The translations under genes and the position numbers were made by a program. Shown here in pieces: positions 46,603-54,848 of a stretch of 64,000 nt of DNA. The DNA is from Trebonia sp963822615 (GTDB lineage Bacteria; Actinomycetota; Actinomycetes; Streptosporangiales; Streptosporangiaceae): positions 620,001 through 684,000 of the forward strand of contig CAWGIM010000015.1 of NCBI GenBank assembly GCA_963822615.1, given 5' to 3'. Positions within the stretch are counted from its first letter, which is position 1; each line of letters opens with the position of its first letter. The notes beneath the pieces are model-generated. The model saw nothing but the letters and a program-made list of their open reading frames with translations, was not told the DNA's origin and made no database searches.

Positions 46603-47166
46603 TCAGGTAACCGGCGGCGTGAGCAGGATCCAGCGGTGCCCGAACGGGTCGACGATCGCCGACCGGCGGCCGTAGGGCTGGTCGCTCGGCGGCCGCTCGA
46701 CGGCGGCGCCGCCCCGGCTGGCCCGCTCGGTCACCGCGTCGACGTCGGCCACCTCCAGGTGCAGGCTGGAGCTGAAGGTGGCGGGGGAGTCGGGCGCGCG
46801 CACCGGCACGTCCGGCCACAGCGGTGACGGCTCGGACAGCATCAGCACCGCGTTGCCCAGGCTGACCTCGGCGTGCCCGATGGTGCCGTCCGGGTTGACG
46901 ACCGGCTCGCCCCGCCGCTGCGCGCCGAGTACCTGGACGTACCAGTCGATGGCGCGCCGGGCGTCGGACACCATGATGTACGGGGTAAGCGCCGGGGCCT
47001 GGACGGGCTGCTGCCCGGCCCGGGCGGTAGCGGCTGGCTGTGACATGGTTCCTCCCGTTGGTCCGATTACCTGCTGGGTGAGCTGCTCCCGCAGCCGCCG
47101 GGCGAAGCCGGGATCGGGGTCGGCCGGGACGGCCGGCTCGCGCAGCGCGTCAAACGGATCGGTCAT
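46603..47166 (-). CDS. VOC (glyoxalase-like) domain protein co-encoded with an ECF sigma factor
   Basis: 187 residues. From about residue 55 there is a VOC domain (TPYIMVSDARRAIDWYVQVLGAQ, then LHLEVADVDAVTERASRGGA, then DPFGHRWILLTPP; quoted in parts). The N-terminal 45 residues (TDPFDALREPAVPADPDPGFARRLREQL, in parts) are unlike VOC. They match the conserved N-terminus of small proteins encoded after ECF sigma factors. Its start overlaps the sigma-factor stop (ATGA, 47163-47166). The combination suggests a sigma/VOC regulatory pair in which the VOC protein senses a ligand (inference). Confidence 0.85.
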   Translation of the reverse strand: MTDPFDALREPAVPADPDPGFARRLREQLTQQVIGPTGGTMSQPAATARAGQQPVQAPALTPYIMVSDARRAIDWYVQVLGAQRRGEPVVNPDGTIGHAEVSLGNAVLMLSEPSPLWPDVPVRAPDSPATFSSSLHLEVADVDAVTERASRGGAAVERPPSDQPYGRRSAIVDPFGHRWILLTPPVT

Positions 47167-47684
47167 CGCTCGCCCTCCTCTCCCGCGTAAGCGCGGCGGA
47201 AGGCGGCCCTGGCCCGCACCAGCAGCGCCTCGGTGGCGTGCACGGAGCGGTCAAGCAGCCCGGCCACCTCGGGTACCGGCAGCCCGTCGAGGTAGCGCAA
47301 GGTGAGCGCGGCCCGGTGATGGGCGCCCAGCCGGCCGAGCACCTCGCGGGCCCGGATCCGGTCGATCGCGGTGTCCCACGGGTCCTCAGCGGTCACCGCG
47401 GTGCCGTCGAGAAGCCGGAGCACCCGTTCCTCCCGCTCGGTTCGCCGCCAGTGGTCGGCCAGCTTGTGCCGGGCGACCCCGATCAGCCACGGAACCGAGG
47501 CCGCGGGCGCGCCCGGCTTGCGGGCAGCGTCCACCGCGGCCAGGAACGACTCGGCCGTCAGGTCCTCCGCCAGCGCGGCGTCGCCGCAGCGGGCCAGCAG
47601 GTAGCCGTAGACGTGCGGCAGCGCCGCCTCGTACAGCTCAAGCAGCCCGAGCGCCGGGTCGGGCCGCATCCGCGGGTCCGTCAT
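47163..47684 (-). CDS. ECF-type RNA polymerase sigma factor
   Basis: 173 residues. Region 2 includes LPHVYGYLLARCGDAALAEDLTAESFLAAVDA (in parts) and region 4 has RLGAHHRAALTLRYLDGLPVPEVAGLLDRSVHATEALLVRAR (in parts). The sigma-70 ECF layout is plain: no region 3 and a short linker. Overlapping with the VOC gene, it is likely co-translated with its partner rather than with a classical transmembrane anti-sigma factor, none of which is adjacent. It is not part of the catabolic island by the evidence here. Confidence 0.92.
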   Translation of the reverse strand: MTDPRMRPDPALGLLELYEAALPHVYGYLLARCGDAALAEDLTAESFLAAVDAARKPGAPAASVPWLIGVARHKLADHWRRTEREERVLRLLDGTAVTAEDPWDTAIDRIRAREVLGRLGAHHRAALTLRYLDGLPVPEVAGLLDRSVHATEALLVRARAAFRRAYAGEEGER

Positions 47685-47744
47685 ACCCCTATCGTCGGCC
47701 GGGCGCCCCGAACTCCGACGGGCAGGCCCCGGACTTTTGCGGCC

Positions 47745-48152
47745 TCAGCGGAAGGGGTTGGTAACCCGGACTCCCGCGTAGTCCTGGCCGTCGCCAAGGT
47801 CCTCAGACAGGACTTCCGCGCATCCCATCACCCGGGACGCTTCAATAATCGCGGAATCCCAGTACGAGAGCCGGAACCGCTGGCGAGTATCAAGTGCCGC
47901 CATCACCACTGCCGACGTGATGTCCTGCACAGGGAAACGGCGGAATGACTCGATGAGCCGGACGGCCTGTTCGTGCGTGATGGGATCTCGTCGGCTGGCC
48001 CGCGTAGCTTGCACGTAAAACTCCTGCAGCACCTGAACGGACAGGGCCAGGTCGCGCTGGGCGAGGATCTCGTTGGCCCGCTTAGCCTTGTCTTGCTCGC
48101 CCGGATCGCGGGAGATCGCGTAGAGCAGGACGTTGGTGTCAACGAACTGCAC
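47745..48152 (-). CDS. PIN-domain toxin (VapC-like)
   Basis: 135 residues from GTG 48152 (VQFVDTNVLLYAISRD). The first PIN motif FVDTNVLLYA is right at the start, the middle carries VLQEFYVQATR (Glu of the tetrad) and the end SYWDSAIIEASRVMGCAEVLSEDLGDG (in parts; the two C-terminal Asp sites). RNase toxins of this kind are neutralised by the RHH or AbrB antitoxin encoded just upstream, which overlaps it by 14 bp. The frame is open further upstream to 48236 but that lies inside the antitoxin gene. Confidence 0.9.
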   Translation of the reverse strand: MQFVDTNVLLYAISRDPGEQDKAKRANEILAQRDLALSVQVLQEFYVQATRASRRDPITHEQAVRLIESFRRFPVQDITSAVVMAALDTRQRFRLSYWDSAIIEASRVMGCAEVLSEDLGDGQDYAGVRVTNPFR

Positions 48153-48378
48153 GGTCGTGAACCTCGTCGCGGTCCAGCCGGTCAGCCGCGCGGAACTGAC
48201 TGATCTCGGCCTGTACATCGTTCTGCAAGGCCTCAAGCCGGGCGAATTCGTTCATTCGCCCGGACAGGCGTTCAAGGTACGTCACGACCAGTGCGCTGAG
48301 CGAGGTGTCCCGCTGCGCGGCGGCAACCCGCGCATTGCGGTACACGTCGTCGGGTACTGAGACAGTAATATTCTTCAC
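48139..48378 (-). CDS. Antitoxin (VapB/RHH-like)
   Basis: 79 residues: MKNITVSVPDDVYRNARVAAA (ribbon then helix, RHH start), then RDTSLSALVVTYLERLSGRMNEF and an acidic/charged tail (RAADRLDRDEVHDRAV) that would bind the toxin. The 14-bp overlap with the PIN gene and antitoxin-first order are typical of a VapBC operon. Its 5' region is low GC (ACTGAGACAGTAATATTCTT). Confidence 0.9.
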   Translation of the reverse strand: MKNITVSVPDDVYRNARVAAAQRDTSLSALVVTYLERLSGRMNEFARLEALQNDVQAEISQFRAADRLDRDEVHDRAVR

Positions 48379-48421
48379 AGTTTCACAGTAACACAGATTC
48401 TGTGAAGCCGTATTCGCGGAA

Positions 48422-48451
48422 CCGTGCCCGGGAACGCATTCCCGGGCACGG
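48422..48451 (-). terminator. Hairpin terminator candidate downstream of the P450 operon
   Basis: CCGTGCCCGGGAA-CGCA-TTCCCGGGCACGG: 13-bp perfect stem with a 4-nt loop, 14 bp after the P450 stop (minus strand). No T-tract follows, so it is an intrinsic-like, possibly Rho-assisted, terminator of the actinobacterial kind. It insulates the P450 operon from the toxin-antitoxin pair. Confidence 0.65.
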
Positions 48452-48464
48452 CGCTAGCGGCGCT

Positions 48465-49655
48465 TCAGAGCACGATGGGCAGCTTGTGGTAGCCGCGCAG
48501 CGTGCTGGTGTGGATGAGGTCCGCCCCGGCGTCATTGACGTCCCAGGTCGGGAAGCGCTTGAGGATCTCCTCCAGCGCGATCCGGCCCTCGAGCCGGGCC
48601 AGGGCCGCGCCGAAGCAGTAGTGCAGCCCGACCCCGAAGGTCACGTGGCGGTCGATCTTCCGGTGCACGTTGTAGGTGTCCGGGGCGTCGAACGCCCGCT
48701 CGTCGCGGTTGGCCGCCCCGGTCAGCAGGGCGACCGTGCTGCCCGCGGGGATGGTCTGCCCGTGCCGCTCGACCGGCTGGGTGGTGACCCGGATCTGGAT
48801 CGGGGACGGCACCTCGTAGCGCAGTGTCTCCTCCACCGCGGCCGTGACCAGCGACCGGTCGGCCACCACGGCGGCCCGCTGGTCGGGGTGGTCGGCCAGC
48901 GTCTTGCCCATCCAGCCGATGAGCCGGGCGGTGGTCTCGTTGCCGGCCGAGTACAGCATGCCGACGTAGTTGAGGATCTCCGCGTCGGTCAGCCCGCGCT
49001 CCTCGCCGGTGGCCGGGTCGGTGAACCGGGCCTGGATCAGCGTGGTGAGGAAGTCATCGGCCGGGTGCTCCCGGCGGTAGGCGAGGAACTGGACGTACGG
49101 CAGCCCGATGGTGCCGATGGCCGACTCCTTCGGCATCTCGGCCGACTGCAGCCGGGCCGATTCCTCGATCTGGTCGCGCAGCTCGACCTGCGACTCCTCG
49201 GGGATGCCGACCAGCGCGCCGATCACCCGCATCGGCAGGTGCGCGCCGAAGTCGCCCACCAGGTCGAAGCCGCCGCTGCCGACCAGCGGGTCCAGGTACT
49301 CCGCGCACAGCTCGCGGATGCGCGGCTCTAGCGCCAGCACCTTGCGCGGGGTGACCGCGCGGCTCAGCAGCAGCCGGTGCACGTCGTGCTCGGGCGGGTC
49401 CTCGGCGATGAACAGCCCCGGCGGGACCGGGTGCTTGGTCTGCACCATCTCGAGCTGGATGCCCTTGGAGGAGGTGTAGGTCTTCCAGTCGGTCGACGCC
49501 TCTTCCACGTCCACGTACCTGGACAGCGCGTAGAAGTCGTAGCGGCCGTTGTAGTAGACCGGCGCCTCGTCCCGCATCCGCTTCCATACCGGGTACGGGT
49601 CGTCGTCGATGTCGAAGTCGTAGGGGTCGTAATAGATATCAGTGGTCGCGCTCAC
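48465..49655 (-). CDS. Cytochrome P450
   Basis: 396 residues. I-helix oxygen-binding motif YSAGNETTARL (A/G-G-x-E/D-T-T), K-helix EETLRYEVP (ExxR) and heme-binding FGVGLHYCFGAALARLEG (FGxGxHxCxG, heme-thiolate Cys). It hydroxylates or desaturates an organic substrate using electrons from a ferredoxin or a sucrase/ferredoxin-like partner. It is the last gene of a minus-strand operon with ALDH, a sucrase-ferredoxin-like protein and an enoyl-CoA hydratase. GTG start. Substrate not predictable from sequence. Confidence 0.95.
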   Translation of the reverse strand: MSATTDIYYDPYDFDIDDDPYPVWKRMRDEAPVYYNGRYDFYALSRYVDVEEASTDWKTYTSSKGIQLEMVQTKHPVPPGLFIAEDPPEHDVHRLLLSRAVTPRKVLALEPRIRELCAEYLDPLVGSGGFDLVGDFGAHLPMRVIGALVGIPEESQVELRDQIEESARLQSAEMPKESAIGTIGLPYVQFLAYRREHPADDFLTTLIQARFTDPATGEERGLTDAEILNYVGMLYSAGNETTARLIGWMGKTLADHPDQRAAVVADRSLVTAAVEETLRYEVPSPIQIRVTTQPVERHGQTIPAGSTVALLTGAANRDERAFDAPDTYNVHRKIDRHVTFGVGLHYCFGAALARLEGRIALEEILKRFPTWDVNDAGADLIHTSTLRGYHKLPIVL

Positions 49656-49673
49656 GCAGGTCTCCTTTTCCGC

Positions 49674-51140
49674 TTAGATCGGCTCAGAAAGAGCCTTGAC
49701 CTGCAGGTACTCCTCGAACCCGAGCTGACCGGTCTCCCGGCCGATGCCGCTCTGCTTGTACCCGCCGAACGGGACGTTGTGCCCGTAGTAGATGCCGCCG
49801 TCCACGATCATGGTGCCCGCGCGGACCCGCCGCGCGAGCGCCTTGGACCGCTCGTGGTCACCGGAGAACACCGCCCCGGACAGGCCGAAGATGGTGTCGT
49901 TGGCGATCCGGATGGCGTCCTCGTCGTCGGTGAACTTCTGGATCACCAGCACCGGGCCGAAGATTTCACTCTTAACGAGTTCGGCGTCCTCCGGCAGGTC
50001 CGCGAACAGCGTCGGCTCGTAGTAGTAGCCGGTGGTCAGCTCCGGGGGCCGGCGCCCGCCAAGCAGCGGCTGGTGGCCGGCCTCCTTGGCCCGCTCGACC
50101 ATGGCCTCCACCCGGTCACGGTGCTGCGCGCTGTTCAGCGGGCCCATGATGTTGCCCATCACGGTCGGGTCGCCGTACCCCATGTGGGACAGCTGCTGCC
50201 TGGCGATCTCCACCCCCTCGTCGAACCGGGAGGCGGGCAGCAGCAGCCGGCTGAGGGTGGCGCAGCCCTGGCCGCCGTGCAGGCAGACCATGAAGGTGGA
50301 CATCATGATGCCGCGCTCGAAGTCGGCGTCCTCGAGCACGATGTTGGGCGACTTGCCGCCCAGCTCGAGGAAGCACTTCTTCACGGTGTCGGCGCCGAGC
50401 TTCATGATGCGGCGGCCGATCGCGGTCGACCCGGTGAAGCTGATCAGGTCCACCCGGGGGTCGGTGACCAGCTCCTCGCCCCGGCTGTTGGTGTTGCTGG
50501 TGATGACGTTGAAGATGCCGGCCGGGATGTCGGTGTGCTCGGCCACCACCTTGGCGATGACGGTGGCGCTCCACGGGGTGGTCGGCGCGGCCTTCAGCAC
50601 GACCGCGTTGCCTGCCGCCAGGGCGGGCCCGACCTTGGCCAGGTTGACCTGGAGCGGCTGGTTCCACGGGGTGATCGCGCCGACTACGCCGAACGGCTCC
50701 CGCTCCACCCAGCGGTGGGAGGCGAAGCCGGCCAGGTCGCCGTTGCCGTAGTCCGCGCTGAACGCGTAGTTCTCGAGCAGGTCAGTCACCCAGCCGACGC
50801 CCTCGATCGGCCCGTCCACGGTGGAGTCGGTGAGCTGCACCGGGATGCCGACCTCGGCCGTGGTCAGTTCCTTGAGCTCGGCTGAGTACTTGGCCAGCCC
50901 TTCCTGGAGCTGGCGCAGGCAGTGCACCCGGAAGGCGACGTCGGTGCTCCACCGGGTCTGGTCGAAGGCGCGGCGGGCGGCGCCGATCGCCCGGTCGATG
51001 TCACCCGCCGACCCGTCGGCGGCGGGGCCGAGCGAGGTCTCGGTCGCCGGGTTGATGTTGTCGTAGGTGGCGCCGCCCTCAGCGTCGACCAGCTGGCCGT
51101 CGATGAAGAGCTTGCCAACGCTGACGGATGAAATACTCAC
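49674..51140 (-). CDS. NAD(P)+-dependent aldehyde dehydrogenase
   Basis: 488 residues. Catalytic Cys in HGGQGCATLSRLLLP, catalytic Glu in LELGGKSP, cofactor-binding FTGSTAIGRRIM and the final NVPFGGYKQSGIGRETG. It oxidises an aldehyde to a carboxylate. With the P450 and acyl-CoA ligase it forms the route alcohol or alkyl group to aldehyde to acid to CoA ester (inference from order). GTG start at 51140 with a good GGAGG; 18 nt separate its stop from the P450 start. Confidence 0.94.
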   Translation of the reverse strand: MSISSVSVGKLFIDGQLVDAEGGATYDNINPATETSLGPAADGSAGDIDRAIGAARRAFDQTRWSTDVAFRVHCLRQLQEGLAKYSAELKELTTAEVGIPVQLTDSTVDGPIEGVGWVTDLLENYAFSADYGNGDLAGFASHRWVEREPFGVVGAITPWNQPLQVNLAKVGPALAAGNAVVLKAAPTTPWSATVIAKVVAEHTDIPAGIFNVITSNTNSRGEELVTDPRVDLISFTGSTAIGRRIMKLGADTVKKCFLELGGKSPNIVLEDADFERGIMMSTFMVCLHGGQGCATLSRLLLPASRFDEGVEIARQQLSHMGYGDPTVMGNIMGPLNSAQHRDRVEAMVERAKEAGHQPLLGGRRPPELTTGYYYEPTLFADLPEDAELVKSEIFGPVLVIQKFTDDEDAIRIANDTIFGLSGAVFSGDHERSKALARRVRAGTMIVDGGIYYGHNVPFGGYKQSGIGRETGQLGFEEYLQVKALSEPI

Positions 51141-51164
51141 CAGTTCCTCCTGATAATCCAGCTG

Positions 51165-52205
51165 CTAATCCAGCTGCGCGGGCCCGGCGTTCCGTAAAAC
51201 ACGGCGCACCGCGGCGACGTCCCACTCGGTTTCGCGCTTGACCGCCGACGAGGCGGGTGTCATGCAGCCGGGCATGGGGATGCTCCGGCCTGGCCGGACC
51301 TCGGCCTCGTAGCTGATTTCCTGGTCGCCGTCGCGCCAGGTCAGCCGGGTGTGCGGGCCGTCGGCGGCCCCGCTGCGGGCCAGGCCGAGCAGCCGCCAGC
51401 CAACCTGCCCGAGCACCGCCGCCTCCAGCGCCTGCACCTGCGGGCCGTCCAGCCCGGTGCAGCCGCGGTAGTGGCCGGCCACGGCGGCGAAGTCGCCGTC
51501 CTGGCGCAGCACCCGGGTGACCACGTCCTGGTCGGCGAAGCCCCAGGCGGTTCCCTGCGGCAGCACGATGAAGGTGGGCGCGAAGCGGTGCCCCCCGGTG
51601 TGGCTGGTGCGCCACAAGTTCACCCCGTCGAGTACGCCGGGCTGTGCTGGCTGACCCGCTTGCTGACCCGCTTGCTGGCCCGCTAGCCGCACCGCCAGGC
51701 TGGCGCCGAGGCGGCCGCAGCACGAGTCGCGGCTGCCGTGGGTGCACAGCAGCAGGTCGGTCCCTGGCGTCTCGAACGGCGATGGCGCCTCGTCGGCGGC
51801 CGCCGCGATCAGCGCCGCCACCGTGTCGGTGAGCGACTCGCCCGCGGCCGCCTCGAACCGGCGGTAGCCGGCGAAGCCGGCCGCGCCGGGCGGCTTGGCG
51901 TGCAGGATGACCCGCCGGCCCGGCGGCCGGGCGGCGCTGCCGTCGGCGGCGCTGCCGTCGGGGGCGCTGGCGGGCGCGATCGCCTGCAGCCGGTAGCGGT
52001 GCGGGCGCAGCAGCGGCCCGAGGGCGGCGCCTTCCGCCGTCTCGCCCGCGTCCCGCGGCCAGGGGAGCGGGATCTCGGCCAGGAGGTAGCCGGCCGGGCT
52101 GCCGATGGTGCCGACCGGCGACAGCGACGCGTCGCGCGCCCACTCGGCGCACCGCACCCTGGCGTCGGGGCCGTGCCCGGAGGTGAGCGCGGTCGAGGTG
52201 GTCAA
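51165..52205 (-). CDS. Sucrase/ferredoxin-like family protein (AIM32-type)
   Basis: 346 residues. The thioredoxin-like 2Fe-2S domain holds CTHGSRDSCCGRLG (Cys ligands) and the second CRTSH-type cluster region LWRTSHTGGHRFAPTF. A Gln/Ala-rich 12-bp repeat (AGQQAGQQAGQP) lies in a linker near residue 180. The start is a TTG (52205) overlapping the upstream stop (TTGA). This family has been proposed to include [2Fe-2S] electron carriers. The location between ALDH/P450 and an enoyl-CoA hydratase makes it a candidate redox partner of the P450 (inference). Confidence 0.85.
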   Translation of the reverse strand: MTTSTALTSGHGPDARVRCAEWARDASLSPVGTIGSPAGYLLAEIPLPWPRDAGETAEGAALGPLLRPHRYRLQAIAPASAPDGSAADGSAARPPGRRVILHAKPPGAAGFAGYRRFEAAAGESLTDTVAALIAAAADEAPSPFETPGTDLLLCTHGSRDSCCGRLGASLAVRLAGQQAGQQAGQPAQPGVLDGVNLWRTSHTGGHRFAPTFIVLPQGTAWGFADQDVVTRVLRQDGDFAAVAGHYRGCTGLDGPQVQALEAAVLGQVGWRLLGLARSGAADGPHTRLTWRDGDQEISYEAEVRPGRSIPMPGCMTPASSAVKRETEWDVAAVRRVLRNAGPAQLD

Positions 52206-53128
52206 CGGCTCGGCTCCTGCGCCAGCACCTGGTCCTTGACCGACGGCCGGACGCCGGGGGCGGTCCGCCAGTCGACGATCCCCTCGTCACCCGGCAGGCC
52301 CATCGGCATCTGGTTGTCGTGCACCCAGGCCCAGTGGGCGTGGTTGAGCTCGTGCAGCGTGAAGCACGCGTTGAGCGCGTTGTAGAAGCCCATCTGGTCG
52401 ACGCTCTGGTTGACCGACTCCTTGATCAGCAGCGCGGCCATGGTGGGCACCGCGGCGACCCGGCGGGCGAGCGCCAGCGCCGACTCCTGCAGCTCCTCAG
52501 CCGGGAAGACCTTGGACACCATGCCGATCTGGTACGCCTCCTGTGCGTCCATCGAGTCGCCGGTGAGCAGCAGCTCCTTGGCCTTGCGGGGGCCGAACTC
52601 CCAGGGGTGCGCGAAGTACTCCATGCCGCACATGCCGAGCCGGGTGCCGACCACGTCGGCGAACGTGGTGCCCTCGGCCGCGACGATCAGGTCGCACGCC
52701 CACATCAGCATCAGCCCGGCCGAGAACACCGGGCCGTGCACGGCGGCGATGGTGATCTTGCGCAGGTTCCGCCACCGCCGGGTGCTCTCGAAGAAGTGGT
52801 GCCACTCCTGCAGCATCATCTTCTCCGCGCCGCTCCGGGTCCCGCCGTTCACCCCGGCCGAGGGGTGCAGGCCGGGCCCCGGGGTCATGTCCGCCCGGCC
52901 CTGCCGCGAGCCGACGTCATGCCCGGAGGAGAACATCGTCCCGTGACCGCCGAGGATGATCACCCGGACGGCGTCGTCCTCCTCCGCCCGGGCGAACGCC
53001 TCACCCAGCTCGACCAGGAGCCCGCGGTTCTGGGCGTTGCGTGCTTCCGGCCGGTTGAGCATGACCCGCACGATCGCCCCGTCGTCGAGCGACTCGCAGG
53101 TGAGGTACCGGTATTCGGGATCGGTCAT
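52202..53128 (-). CDS. Enoyl-CoA hydratase/isomerase family protein
   Basis: 308 residues, crotonase fold. Oxyanion-hole and active-site segments: VIILGGHGTMFSSGHDVGS, AAVHGPVFSAGLMLMWACDL and DVVGTRLGMCGMEYFAHPWE. The Cys-Gly-Met-Glu-Tyr sequence replaces the usual acidic position pattern, so the hydratase versus isomerase/hydrolase activity is uncertain. First gene of the operon that continues to the P450; divergent from the acyl-CoA ligase with regulon motif copy 6 between them. Confidence 0.9.
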   Translation of the reverse strand: MTDPEYRYLTCESLDDGAIVRVMLNRPEARNAQNRGLLVELGEAFARAEEDDAVRVIILGGHGTMFSSGHDVGSRQGRADMTPGPGLHPSAGVNGGTRSGAEKMMLQEWHHFFESTRRWRNLRKITIAAVHGPVFSAGLMLMWACDLIVAAEGTTFADVVGTRLGMCGMEYFAHPWEFGPRKAKELLLTGDSMDAQEAYQIGMVSKVFPAEELQESALALARRVAAVPTMAALLIKESVNQSVDQMGFYNALNACFTLHELNHAHWAWVHDNQMPMGLPGDEGIVDWRTAPGVRPSVKDQVLAQEPSR

Positions 53129-53236
53129 CGGAGCCCTTCAGCTAGATCCCCGATGCGCTGACGAGTCCGTTCCGGGCGGCGTCCCACTGTCTTCCCACCA
53201 CCCTGGCGGCATTGCCAGGCATCCTTCGCGCAATAT

Positions 53237-53251
53237 TTACACTAGGTCTAA
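53237..53251. promoter_or_regulatory. Regulon motif copy 6 (enoyl-CoA hydratase / acyl-CoA ligase promoter)
   Basis: TTACACT-A-GGTCTAA, two mismatches to the half sites. Located between the divergent hydratase operon (start 53128) and ligase operon (start 53301), 49 bp before the latter. Confidence 0.6.
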
Positions 53252-53300
53252 TTTCCTGTAGCTTCAAGCCCAGTGCCGAACGAACAGGAAGGTCAGGCCG

Positions 53301-54848
53301 ATGAAGGTTCCTCTGACGGTGAGTGACTTCCTGGACCGGGCCGAGACGGTGTACCCGGACAGTCTGGCACTGGTGGACGAGCCGGGCGTCCCGGGCAGCC
53401 TCGGCCGGATGACCTACCGGGAGATGGCGGCGCGCGCCCGCGGCCTGGCCCTGGCGCTGGACGCGATGCAGGTACCGGGGGACGCCCGGGTGGCGATCGT
53501 GTCGCCCAACGCCAGCCGCTTCATGATCAGCTACTTCGGGGTGAGCGGCTACGGCCGGGTGCTCGTCCCGGTCAACTACCGGCTGCGGGCCGACGAGATC
53601 TCCTACATCGTCGAGCACTCGGGCACCAGCGTGCTGCTGGTGGACCCGGAGTACGACGAGGTGCTGTCCGGGGTGACCGCCAAGGAGCGCATCGTGCTCG
53701 ACGGCGCCGACGACGCCGCCCTGTTCGCCCCGGCCGCCGCGGGCGCGCAGCCCCGCGGCTGGGTGCCCGACGAGGACGCCACCTGCACCATCAACTACAC
53801 CTCGGGGACCACCGCGCGGCCCAAGGGCGTGCAGCTCACGCACCGCAGCTGCTGGCTCAACGCGGCCTCGTTCGGCTGGCACACCACCGTCACCGACCGC
53901 GACGTGCACCTGCACACCCTGCCGATGTTCCACGTCAACGGCTGGGGCATGCCCTACGCGGTGACCGGCATGGGCGGCACCCACGTGGTGATCAGGAAGA
54001 TCGACGGCGAGGAGATCCTGCGCCGGGTGGAGGACGAGGGGGTGACGCTGATGTGCGGCGCCCCCGCGGTGGTCGCGTCGATCCTGGACGCCGCCGCCGC
54101 CCGCGTCGCCGCGGGCCAGCCGGTACCCGGCCGGGACCGGGTGCGCATCGTGGTGGCGGGCGCGCCGCCGCCCAGCGCCATCATCGCCCGGGTGGAGGAG
54201 CAGCTCGGCTGGGAGTTCATCCAGATCTACGGCCTGACCGAGGCCTCGCCGCTGCTGACGGTGAACCGCACCCGGGCCGACTGGGCCGGGCTCCCGGCCG
54301 GCGAGCGGGCCCGGCTGCTGTCCCAGGCGGGCGTGCCCGCCCTCGGCGTGCGGCTGCGGGTCGACGACCAGGGCGAGGTGCTCGCCCGCTCCAACCACGT
54401 GTTCGAGGGCTACTGGCAGCAGCCGGCCGAGACGGCGGCCGCGCTCGACGACGGCTGGTTCCACACCGGGGACGGCGGCCGCCTCGACGGGCCGCAGCTC
54501 AGCATCACCGACCGGAAGAAGGACGTGATCATCACCGGCGGTGAGAACGTCTCCTCGATCGAGGTGGAGGAGTGCCTCTACCAGCACCCGGCGGTGGCCG
54601 AGGCGGCGGTGATCGGCGTGCCCGACGAGAAGTGGGGCGAGACGGTCAAGGCCCTGGTGGTGCTGCGGCCCGGCTCGGCCGCCGAGCCGGCCGAGCTGAT
54701 CGAGTTCTGCCGTAGCCGGATGACCCACTACAAGTGCCCGACCTCGGTCGAGCTGCGTGCGGTGCTGGAGCGGACGGCAACCGGCAAGCTGCAGAAGTTC
54801 AAGCTCCGCGCGCCCTACTGGGCGGGCCGCGAGCGGGGGGTTAACTAA
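53301..54848 (+). CDS. Acyl-CoA synthetase (ANL superfamily AMP-forming ligase)
   Basis: 515 residues. ATP-binding P-loop INYTSGTTARPKGVQLTH, adenylate contacts QIYGLTEASPLL, hinge region DGWFHTGDGGRLDG and ITDRKKDVIITGGENVSS, and the C-terminal catalytic Lys in TATGKLQKFKL. It converts a carboxylic acid to its CoA thioester. Best fit is a fatty- or aryl-acid ligase. Stop (TAA) is directly followed by the GTG of the CaiB gene (no gap). Its promoter contains regulon motif copy 6. Confidence 0.95.
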   Translation: MKVPLTVSDFLDRAETVYPDSLALVDEPGVPGSLGRMTYREMAARARGLALALDAMQVPGDARVAIVSPNASRFMISYFGVSGYGRVLVPVNYRLRADEISYIVEHSGTSVLLVDPEYDEVLSGVTAKERIVLDGADDAALFAPAAAGAQPRGWVPDEDATCTINYTSGTTARPKGVQLTHRSCWLNAASFGWHTTVTDRDVHLHTLPMFHVNGWGMPYAVTGMGGTHVVIRKIDGEEILRRVEDEGVTLMCGAPAVVASILDAAAARVAAGQPVPGRDRVRIVVAGAPPPSAIIARVEEQLGWEFIQIYGLTEASPLLTVNRTRADWAGLPAGERARLLSQAGVPALGVRLRVDDQGEVLARSNHVFEGYWQQPAETAAALDDGWFHTGDGGRLDGPQLSITDRKKDVIITGGENVSSIEVEECLYQHPAVAEAAVIGVPDEKWGETVKALVVLRPGSAAEPAELIEFCRSRMTHYKCPTSVELRAVLERTATGKLQKFKLRAPYWAGRERGVN

